From Solea solea (Eukaryota > Chordata > Actinopteri > Pleuronectiformes > Soleidae), in assembly GCF_958295425.1 (NCBI RefSeq), contig NC_081149.1, positions 23,049,964 through 23,113,963 of the forward strand: DNA of 64,000 nucleotides. Direction: 5' to 3'. Of this stretch, positions 1 through 10,220 are shown one piece after another; the first letter of the stretch is position 1; the number at the start of each line of letters is the position of its first letter. The notes beneath the pieces are model-generated. The model was not told the DNA's origin. It did not search any database and was given only the letters and a program-made list of their open reading frames with translations. The position numbers and the translations under genes are program-made.

Positions 1-1980
1 GGTAGAAAGCCCTTATTAGAAGAGGGAAAGGTTGTGTATTTGAAATATTTAGTATTTAAAAGTTACTGCACTCCCACTTCAAAACATTAGAGTGTTTGCC
101 AAAGTTTCCCCAATTTAATGCACATACAAAACTTTCCCATTGTCTGTTGTAATTTTTATATAAATGAAGAACCTGTTTGGTCAGCAACTGACGGAGATTG
201 AAAGTGAAAGTGTCTGCATCGTCAAAATATCCACTAACAATATGGAACAGAGAGTGAGAGTTGGCTAAATTAGGCTCCCTGTTTTGTTTCCCTGTTCCTC
301 ACACCATCATATTTGTCTTCAAGTGCCTTTCAGATTTCAGCTGTCTGTATTTTAACACATCACTGCAGTCCCTCATTTTCCTAGTTTGGTTGTTTTTCTC
401 CTTTTTTCAAAGAATCAGAAATTGAATCATTGTTTGTTTGTTTTTTAAAAACTATAAGTGATAATTGGTCAGATATTATATTAAAAAATCTTTAAATGAT
501 GTAGAATCATTCCTTTTTTTAATTGAATTGTTGCACACTCAGGTCAGAGTGTAATGGCCCTTTTCCAAGATGGTCCCGCCTCGCCTCAGAAACTGATTCT
601 AACTGAATCATTAGAAACAGTTATTTAAAACTATTTGTTCAGTACTTCCTGCATGAGCGGAGCACAGACTCCGTCTGACACAGTCACTGGACTGAAATAC
701 AGCGGCAGCTTTTGTGATGCCGGAATACACCAGACTCCTCTGTTAAATATTGTGATTTTAGACATTTCCCTGGTGATTGTTTAATTGTTAAGTGCTTTGG
801 ATGTGTGTTGCACGTACAGTCTTGCATGCTGTATACTACACAGCACTCACACATATGCGTCCAGATGTTTTTTGGAGAGGGGTAGTGGGGCTTTTTAGGT
901 TTAGTAACACTGCATTTCAGAACCCAGAGAGGTGTGCTGATGTGCTGTAAGCTGTTATTGTGTATCACAGACCAAAACACCAAACATAAATAGAGTTTAA
1001 AATTTTAATAGTGGATAAACTGACGCCATTATTGTCAATGAAGCCAGTGTTTCCATTTAACATGTTTCCTTAATCTTTGATGTCATATCATGGTCGTTTT
1101 ATGACTTAATGTAATACAATTCTTGCACATAACCCCTTTATAAAAGCAATTAATACAAGAGGATGATGAGCAGTAGAACACCCGTGTACATGTTAATGCT
1201 TTCCAACAAAAACATGCAAGGTGTTAAGATGAGTTTTACAATGACTAAAGATGTTACCTGTCAGAGACTGTCAGCCTTGTTCAGTTGCAGTGTAGTAGTT
1301 GGTCTCGAGGCTGAGATCACTGTGTGTGTCTGTCTCATCTTGAAATCACACATATTTTACTTACTTATTTGTAAGAATCGCTGTGATTGGGTAGAAAACT
1401 TCCACCTTCTAGAGTTTCATTGGCCTTTGATCTTTTATTCCCATTCATTCCTGTGGGATTTGTTCTTCTTCCCTTCTGTGAATGCTGTGATTATTTTTAG
1501 GTCGTTAGGTGGTTAATTGATAGTTGTCTTGTATTGGTGCTTAACTTCACAGTGATGCTGATCAAGTCCTCAGATCTAGATTTCTTTTCACAAACTCCAT
1601 ACAGAACATCAGCTGTAAATGCTAGAAGGGCTTCTCTACTAATCGAAATAACACCCTGAGTATTGCCAACAGGGGAAATCACTGGGGAACTGCAAGGCAA
1701 GCAGACATCCCAAACGTATTGCTATCGGACCTAAACAGGCCGTCAGCCGACACTCCCACTCTCTCTGACCCCCGGACACTGGTTTTAGCAAAGGAGGAAT
1801 ATGTGATACATTGATTAAATAATGTGATAAGCGACATGGCTTTGATCTTCAAAGCAGAAGCTTGCATTGATTTGGTGATGCATCGCTTACCTTTGAAACA
1901 ACTGAAATGCTAAATTCAGTCATGGAAAAGAGACAAGAAACAAGAAAAAACATGACCGATTCCAACTGCCCTCAAAAAGA

Positions 1981-2008
1981 GGAGAAGAAGAAGAAGAAGA
2001 AGAAGAAG
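1981..2008. repeat. (GAA)n microsatellite
   Basis: About nine consecutive AAG/GAA triplets, a purine-only strand. Confidence 0.9.
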
Positions 2009-2162
2009 GTAAGCTGATTTAAACTTTAATTAAAAAAACTGTGGGAGAAAGGAAAGATGAAAGAGGACCAAAGAAGATAAAGGGTTTTAAGTGATTGAAA
2101 ATAATCCTCTTAGTCTGCAAGCTGCATCTCCTCAGTCAGGTCATTATAGAGCCTATATGATA

Positions 2163-2338
2163 TCACTATATATATAGATATATATATATATATATGTGTG
2201 TATGTATATGTATATGTATATGTATATATATGTATATATGTATATATATATATATAGACATATATATATATATATATATTATATATACAGTATGTATATG
2301 TATATGTGTATATATGTATATATATATACATATACACA
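2163..2338. repeat. (TA)n / (TATG)n microsatellite
   Basis: An almost pure alternation of TA with interspersed TATG/TGTA units. It produces spurious Tyr/Ile frames on both strands. Confidence 0.95.
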
Positions 2339-3889
2339 GTACATGGATGGATGCTCTTGGTCTTGACTCAGTTAAGACAAAGTAGAAGAAGCAGCACAAT
2401 GGAATGGAAGGAGAATAAGTAATGGATGATTGAATCCAGAAGAATCCAGTAATGTAACATTACAGATTTCAAACGGATGATAAATACCACTACCAACTGC
2501 CTTGCTTCACACCTTTTTACTAACAATGTACAACTATTGACATCAGATCTGCTTGAAGTGGCTGCTGATGTCACTCCAGCCAATCAGGCAGCCCATCATG
2601 TTTCCATTGGAATCCCTTTGTACAACCTGACTTCTGATTTCTAAATATTCCTCTTTTTGTGTGATGTTGTTGCGGCAGTTGGCATCTATTATTGTTCCAC
2701 CAATGCCTCCTCCTCCTCTTTCCTTTGGCCTTTCTCCTTCTTGCTAGTTGAGTAAACAGTGACAGTGATGAAGCCCTGAGACTTGCCTTTGTGGGATGTG
2801 ATGTGAGATGGATGTTTCTAATAGGTGCCTTGCTTCTGGTTCATTGGTAAAAGAAATATTGGAGTACTAAGTATGGAGCGCTCAACGTCACTGGGGCTGG
2901 GAACCAAGATGTGCAAACGGCCCATGGCTCGTCAAGGTCACGCACATAAACCTATTAGTGTTTTACAGCAGTCAGCATCTGGACTGTGTCACAGTCTGAT
3001 TTCACTTTTGCTCTCTGGTCATGAAGGAACAATACTGGTCACGATTTCTCTGATATGGCTTATCTCTGAGTTTCCATGACACTTTACTGTAGCTAGTGAC
3101 CATTACATACAATAATATACCGTGTCTTCTGTCAGACAATATGGCATCCACTCCTCCAAATGCCTCAGACACTGTGCTACTGGCACACTGTGTGTGTGTG
3201 TGTATGTGTGTGGGTGGTGAAACCAGATAAACAACCTTAACACGTGTCATCCATAAGAATGACTCAGACACTGACAGAACAAGACAGTTCAGACAGTTTG
3301 ACGAGACAAATGACAGGACACACCAGGAAATAAACAAAGCGCGTGTGCAGCTGTAATGATCGTACATTAGCTCCATCACTATTCTGGTACAAGGATATTT
3401 ATTTTCCACACAGGTAAAGGTGACATGTTTGATGTGCATTTACATGCTGTCCCTCGGGTGTGACCATGTCCTACATTATAACGTGTATTTGTGGCTGCGT
3501 AATAGCCTGGAAAAATCAATAGATTCAATTCTCTCTATCTGCCTTTCAAGCTAAGGAATAAAATGCCTTCCTTTTGAATTCACCGACATGTTTCTATGTT
3601 AACCAGACGGCCAGTGGTTTCTTCTACGTGAGCTATCAACATGTGAAATTGAAATAATTTTGTCCATCGTCACAACTATTGACTCGGCTGTTGTGAATAT
3701 CCATGTTCTATTTTGAAAGAATTCATTTACGAGCATCAATAATGGTTGTAAAACTCATCTTTACGACTTGAGTAAGTCAAACATTCACAGATAATAATCA
3801 GCCATACTGTGGCGGCTAATCGTTGTATTTGTATTGTAACGTGGTTACATAAGTGTGGGTTGAGTTTAGTAGTTAAATGATCCCGATAT

Positions 3890-4270
3890 CAGAAGTTTTT
3901 CTACCAAGTATCTCCTGAGAAAATATTGAGCTCTTGAAGTTAAAATACAGTGGCATAAATAGGTCGAGCAAAGTCAGCTGCAGACTTTTCACAGGAGGCA
4001 GATTTATTTATTATTCCCAATAAGATAATTTACTCTCTCATCCTCCTCTTCCTCACATACACGTCACACACTGGTATAGTGAAATTAGATTAAGATGGAG
4101 CGTGAGATAAGGTGACTTAAATTATTATTATTTTGTTACTTGTTTAATTATCCTAAAATTCCTCTCAAATTCCACTCTTATCACATATCCTGATATAAAC
4201 AGTATTTCTGATTTTCCTCCAAGTACCAACAGAGGAAGCTCGCGTACAAGTGGTGGTACACATACTAGAT
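3890..4270. repeat. Dispersed repeat, copy A (interrupted)
   Basis: Shares ordered blocks with 27895-28062: CCTGAGAAAATA, TTCACAGGA..CAGATTTATTTATT, and a block of AAGTACCA, CTCGCGT and GTGGTACAC. In this copy about 200 bp separates the first and last blocks. Confidence 0.6.
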
Positions 4271-4710
4271 TGATGTATCAAGTCAATGAGCAACAATATA
4301 AAATATTCATGCAAAATGTGAAAACGTGTTTTTAAAAACACATTTGGGTATTCAAATGTCAACATTTATGCTCATGCATATAGAGTAGGGTGGTCCTTAT
4401 TGGGGACCAAAAAAATAAGTTTGAATTTTCATTGCTCTGACCCTCTAATTATGTTCTACTTCATAAAGTAATGGCACAAGTACATTTTTGTGAAATTTAA
4501 TTGATGTGTAGTGATAGCTCAACCGTCACAAAAATTACAGATTGATAAATAATGCAAAACATTCCTTTCAATTTAACATCCCGAATAGAATCACAATTCA
4601 GCAATTATTGTGTTTATTTAGGTGACATTTTCAGTATGGAGTACGTATGTTTGCTGAGAAATTGAACGTAAATAAACATTTATTCATTTATTATCAGTTC
4701 TAATTAACAT

Positions 4711-5570
4711 TCTCAGAAACTATCACGTTATTTCGAGATAAGATGTTTTCACGTTATAACGTTTTAGTTTCTCGTTATAACGTGAAAACGTCTTACCTCG
4801 AAATAACGTGATAGTTTCTCATTATAATGTGAAAACATCTTACCTCGAAATAACGTGATAGTTTCTCGTTATAACGTGAAAACGTCTTACCTCGAAATAA
4901 CGTGATGGTTTCTCGTTATAACGTGAAAACATCTGACCTCGAAATAACGAGAAACAATCACGTTTTAACGAGAAAATGTTATCTTGAAATAACGCGATAG
5001 TTTCTCGTTATAACGTGAAATCATCTGACCTCGAAATAGCGAGAAACAATCACGTTTTAACGAGAAAATGTTATCTTGAAATAACGCGAAATAACATGAT
5101 CTCGTTATAACGTGATAGTTTCTCGTTATAACGGAATACTGAGCACCAGACTTTTTGTTTATATGTGTGGCAGCAATGCGCTTCTGTAGTTCTGCATCAA
5201 TATTTGCATGATCATTAAGAGGTGATCATGCAAATATTATATATACAGTATATATATTGCTGCCACACATACAAAAAAGTGGGGTGCTCATTATTACGTT
5301 ATAACGAGAAACTATCTGTTATAACGAGAAACAATCTCGTTATAACGAGAAACTATCACGTTATAACGAGATCGTATTATTTCGAGATAAGATGTCACAT
5401 TATAATGAGATAGTTTCTCATTATAACGAGAAACTATCGCGTTATTTCGAGATAATATTGTTTTCTCGTTATAACGAGAAACTATCACGTTATAACGAGA
5501 TAGTTTCTCGTTATAACGTAATACTGAGCACCCCACTTTTTTATATGTGTGGCAGCAATATGCTTCTTAA
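4711..5570. repeat. Foldback repeat field built on CGTTATAACG
   Basis: Two arrays (about 4711-5135 and 5297-5520) of roughly 20-bp units alternate the self-complementary 10-mer CGTTATAACG with GAGAAACTATCA and TCGAAATAACG. Flanking arms ending in AATACTGAGCACC...GTGTGGCAGCA occur three times: 5136-5178 forward, about 5255-5296 inverted, 5518-5555 forward. The segment from about 5255 to 5555 therefore has terminal inverted repeats, like a MITE. No protein is encoded. Confidence 0.8.
5199..5238. repeat. Perfect 16-bp hairpin at the foldback centre
   Basis: AATATTTGCATGATCA (5199-5214) and its exact reverse complement (5223-5238) flank an 8-nt loop. The larger inverted arms at 5128-5178 and 5255-5304 are centred on the same point. 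Confidence 0.9.
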
Positions 5571-5599
5571 GAAACCAACTGGAACATTAATGCTGTGAT

Positions 5600-5800
5600 T
5601 TATTGGGAATTGTGCACACGCGCAGTGTCATCATGGCCCTTTAAGTCTCCGTCACCACGTATGAAGCTGCACGTTATCGTTAATAATAAAGCACCGTGGC
5701 TTTTGTTCCTCGTGAGTGCATGTGTGCGGGGGGCGGGGGCGTGTGCACAGGAGGAGGAGGAGGAGTAACGAGATACGTGTCGACGTCACCACTTGGTCCT
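5600..5800 (+). promoter_or_regulatory. Probable tlcd4 promoter / CpG island
   Basis: GC-rich stretch with a GC box (GGGGGCGGGGGC around 5728-5740, Sp/KLF type), a GGAGGA run and a CRE-like half site (GACGTCAC at 5782-5789). There is no clear TATA box. It begins about 30 bp after the palindromic repeat field ends. Confidence 0.5.
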
Positions 5801-6189
5801 CACTGTCAACTCCAAAATAAAACGAGGAGGGAAGAAAGGAGAAACTTGTGTTACGTACTCGTAAGTAAATACATTAAATTAAAAGAAAAACAACGCAGGA
5901 GACGAGGCAGCGGTGAGAAAGGCCACCGTGTTCCGCTGGACTGTGACGGTTGTTTCGGACGCGGCATTGTTCACACAGCAAACGTCTTTCCCTTTCTCTT
6001 CCCCCGGTGTCTCTCCCTCTCCCTCCCTCCCTCTCCCTCTCTCGCTCTCACCCACAGCAGAGGCGGTGGTGTAGTTTAGCCGACTCGCTGCTATAGCTAA
6101 CGTCAAGTTGGAAGGAAAAAAAAGTGGAGCAAGACGGAGGCTGAACGAGGGGCTCGCCCGCCTACACAGACCTATGCGACGGACAGCAG
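5800..6189 (+). other. tlcd4: Putative non-coding first exon (5' UTR) of tlcd4
   Basis: A CpG-rich island in AT-rich surroundings ends at a good donor, CAGCAG|GTAAAC (intron starts 6190). The next + strand acceptor with a strong pyrimidine tract is at 10213, just before the tlcd4 start codon. The 5' limit is a guess, and linkage to tlcd4 rests on position and splice signals. Confidence 0.6.
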
Positions 6190-9100
6190 GTAAACGAGCT
6201 CTCGCCGCTCCTTCCTCGCGGCTCTCTTGTCAGCTTGTTATGATGTAATTGTTTAAAATACACACCCGAGCTCCTGTGACTGTGGCACGAAAGAGTGACT
6301 GCACTCTGCTCCACATACTGTGCTTGCTCTTAGCACCTTGTCGGGGGGTTTTGTGTGTGTGTGTGCGTGTGTGTGTGTGTGTGTCGTGAATGCTACGCTA
6401 GCTTGTGATAACGTGGCTCGTGTTCGTGGCATGTGCTTCAAACCTGGGAACAATTGTGTGTGCTGTGCTTTGTTATTGCTTATTAAGGAAAAGGCAGCCG
6501 CCTACTGTTACATATACACCCTTTATTTTGAACGGCACACGCCAGCTGCTGCTGCCGTGCAGCCTGCACACACCGCTCCCAACCACAGAGCAGACTGTTT
6601 TGTTTACGGTGGAGTCTCGAGTCCTTTTTTTATTATAATCGAATTGCGGTCATTAATCAGTATTCACGTCATGATTCATGCTGCCTACAGCGGTTCGTTA
6701 GGACCGAGGGACTGTGCCTCCAGAGCCACTGGTGTGGTGTAGCAATGCGGTAGACAGGGGTCGGTTTGGATTTCCACAGGAACTGTGAGGGAAATTGAAC
6801 CGCTATTATTTATATTTGGTCGATATGTCACAGGGTCACGGTTTGCTGACAGCAGCAGCAGGAACAAGGTCAAACTGTGGCCGGATGAGCTGCTCTCCTG
6901 AGCGGACTGTCATCTGCAGTGAGGAGGATCTGCTCTGGAAGCTGCTGCCTCTCCCGTGGCCCTTGTGTGTGTGTGAGAACCAGGCTGCAGACAGGTGAAG
7001 AATGCCGATGAATTATTCAGGCACATGCTGCATATGATCAACGTGGCCTGGGGAATGTGTGTAGCTGCTCCCTCTGAGGCTCTCATGGTGGTTTGTGTTC
7101 CTCCTAAGAGCATAAATGCAGCCTCAGCTTCCCTGTTGAACTTGCCAGTTTTCTTAAGAATGGGGCACTGGAAAGGTCAGTGGTGTAGAAGTTGCACTTC
7201 TAATACTGACTCGTGTGTTACATGCACAAACCAATCAGACACTACATTAAATGTTAATGTAGGAGGTCAGTGGGAGGGGGTTTCTGCTGACTTGCCAAGC
7301 CACCTAGCAAAATAAAGCTAGAGAAAGAACATGGGGATCAAACATCCACCAAGGTCAGTCAGTTTCCCACATATTAGGATCCAGGTTTTGACTAAACTAC
7401 ACTGCTCTACAGACCTGTATGACATATTGTATAATATTGTTCTTTTTCTTGTCAATACTGTCATTTTTGACAGAGTTATCAAAATAATGTCAAACTCCCC
7501 TCCCTATCATCTAGTGTTAACAATTGTAATGAAATAAGTCCTAAATTTGATCTGGTCATAACCTGCATCCTTAGAATATATCATCAAAATCCATTCTTTA
7601 CTTTTGCTGCTCACAAAAACATAACCTCCTTGAAATAAGTAACAAAATGAGTTAAAATTACATTAATGATGGTTCAGAATGAAAACAGGACACAAATATA
7701 TACATAGGCCATTTTCCAGTCAGTCTATTTTAACTTAGTCAGGTATCCTGTCTGTTTGAATCCTTTTTGAACTCATTTTATTCTGCATCTCTTCTAAGTT
7801 TTTCTGGAGTTCACATGTAGCCTAAACTGAAGTTTGTCTCTAGTGGCTGTGAGCTAAGCTGTAATCTTCAAAAAAGCATTTACAGTGATGGTGTTACTTG
7901 TGGTCGGATGTCCTGAGGTGCTCTGTTTTCTCCAACAGCTTGTTCTTGTCCTCAGATTCTTTGTGTTTTATGGTACAGTGAGCATGCATGACGCTGGACG
8001 TTTTAGATTAAAAATAGTACTTGATGTCAGCTACGTGCCTTCAGTGTCATGAGTTGCCCCAGAGGCTAAACTACTTGGGTTTCTCTGCAAACCCAATACC
8101 TTCTCAAAATATACGGTTCTATTATGATTGGTTGTTAACCTTGTGGCATGCCAGTAAGTAGTAAGCTTCACCATTTACAATCCTAATCATCAGCTCTGAG
8201 GATATAAGTGGTTTTAAATAGCTTGCATAACTGATGTGGTTTAATCAGAATTCCAGTGGGTCTGTCAGGTCAGAGTTCAGACCAGCGTAGCAAATACTGT
8301 GTTGCAATCGGTGATGTTACTCAAGGTAGAACAGATGACATGACATGGTGTTCTCTGAACTTTGAGATATTTGCTTTGCCGTGATTCTAATTAGCATGGA
8401 CTGTTATTCGAATGTTGCTATATGGGCAGTTGTTTTCAAAGCTAAAAAGCAAAACTGGATGCTATTTTTTGTGGAATACCAATGATGTTAATATCATTAT
8501 TATATATATACATACAATAACTATAATAATATGATAAATATGTGTATGTATACAATAAATACCAAGTGATGTTTGGAACGCTAGTCTTCATTTCAAGTTC
8601 AGGGATACTAATCACTTGGAATAGTGGATGTGTCTGTTTGTCTCTGTAGAGAGGGAAGTCAGTCAGAAGTTGGTGAGTCACTGATGTGTCAGGTCACTCA
8701 CAAAAGAGCCTGATGTTGTTTTTCTTCCTGAGGGGTCATACACATGAAAACAAATTCAGGAGAATTGGGAGCACTATACACGATATTTTTGGAAAACGGA
8801 TCCCAGAGTGGGAGCATCTCTGTGTGTTTGTGTATTCAACCAGTGCACTACTTTAGAAGAACAATAATAATATAACCAAAACATAGGCTCTTGTCGTCTA
8901 CGTCGTTGTCTTCTTCTTGTGTTGTGAGATTGTTTTGGTCTATTCACTTGTAATGTACACTTATTCAAATAAAACTTTATATAAAAAAACACATGCTCAA
9001 CATCAACATACAGGCCTGACATATGTATTACAGTCGTTTAGAGTCGTTTTGGTGGATAAGGCCTGAGTGTTTACAGTTTGAATGATAAAATCAGGCTAGA

Positions 9101-9513
9101 GTGAATGGAAAAATGACTTAAAATTACTCATTTGTTCAACATGCCTTGGATTGGAAAAAAGACCTGAAACAGAGTAAACGGTTACTGTGAAGGTTTGTGG
9201 ATGCTCCGAAATTTGTTTTGGTCCATAATGTTATTTACAACTTATAGTGGTACTACACATATCTGCAGAATAAATTAAAGGAACAAGGAAATACAATCAT
9301 TTACTTTATATCTGCATGATCTGTTCACTGTTGAAATAAAACACTCATTTCACAGCCTTCCACACCTCCAGTCCCATAAACTGAGCCAGTTGCTTCATCA
9401 TAACAATCCTCTTTTCTTCCCCAGTTTAGCCTCTTATTTCTCAGGGATATTTGGTTTGTTCCAAGTAACTCACTTTAATCTTCTTGTAAAATGTACACAA
9501 TAATGGAAACCTT

Positions 9514-9795
9514 TTTGGGCTGCAACTAATGATTATTTTCGCAATCGAGTAATCTGTTGATTGTTTTCTGGATTAGTCATTCCTACTTCAGAAAATGCTG
9601 AAAAAATGTTTATCATTGTTTTCATTACCCTTAAACGTCTTATTTTGTTCACAAACCAAAATGATTACATGTTCATAATTTCTTTATTATTATTGTTATG
9701 TGGGAGCAAAGGAACCAGAAAATATTCACTGACAGTTGACGATTAACTTAGTAATCAATGAATACTGGATGAATCGATTAATCATCTCAGCACAA
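9514..9795 (+). mobile_element. hAT-like MITE (GGGCTGCAACTAA family), diverged copy
   Basis: Begins GGGCTGCAACTAATGATTATTTT and carries the family core (ACAAACCAAAATGATTA, GGAGCAAAG, AAAATATTCAC). The right end is degenerate. It lies in tlcd4 intron 1. Confidence 0.75.
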
Positions 9796-10213
9796 CCACC
9801 TTTAATTTCAAATCTTAATGCTCCACCCACTAAGTTTCTTTTCCATTTCTGCCCTTTGTTTTTCTCACCTCTGTTGCCCTTAGCTCTAATGCCTCTCCTG
9901 TGCCTTCACACCTCCTCTTATCCCTCTGTGGACCCCTGCTTGTCTAAAGCTCTCATGTTACTCATATTAGACAGCCCCGCGTTTTCACCGTATTTTTTTC
10001 TTCCCCGTCTGTCTCTTCTCCTTTTGTCTGTGGACTGGACGAACCACACAGTGTCCCTTCACCCTCTCTCCACCACCGCCACTCCAGTTCCTCCTCTGCT
10101 TCCTCCCAGGATGACTGACGGTCATCAATAGAACCTGTCCATGTGTATCACCCTTCTTGTATCTTGCCACCTGCCTCACCCCTACCCTCCCATGTCCTCC
10201 CCTGTTTGTTTAG

Positions 10214-10220
10214 GTGAGTG
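10214..10220 (+). promoter_or_regulatory. Acceptor followed at once by a donor-like GTGAGT
   Basis: The acceptor TTTGTTTAG ends at 10213 after a long pyrimidine tract. The exon then opens with GTGAGTG directly before the ATG. Juxtaposed AG|GTGAGT is the sequence form of a recursive splice site. Confidence 0.45.

Larger units (their letters stand above)
1..4700. other. Intergenic, AT-rich, old repeat fragments
   Basis: No exon with convincing coding and splice signals on either strand. It holds a fragment at about 597-650 shared with 29438-29500, a (GAA)n run at 1981-2008, a (TA)n/TATG stretch and a repeat copy from 3890. Open frames here are short and of low complexity. Confidence 0.6.

Noticed and set aside
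2110..2399. Tyr/Ile-rich open frames on both strands
   Set aside because: They are translations of a (TA)n/(TATG)n microsatellite and have no coding signal.
5312..5598. Open frames with RYNEKLSRYNE-type repeated peptides
   Set aside because: They are read-through of the CGTTATAACG foldback array; both strands give similar peptides because the repeat is palindromic.
6320..6742. 140-aa open frame in tlcd4 intron 1
   Set aside because: It starts in a TG run after the donor at 6189, has no recognisable domain, and lies in CpG-island flanking DNA.
9736..10131. 131-aa open frame just upstream of the tlcd4 start exon
   Set aside because: It overlaps a MITE end and the pyrimidine-rich intron tail; Pro/Leu/Ser content reflects CT-rich DNA.
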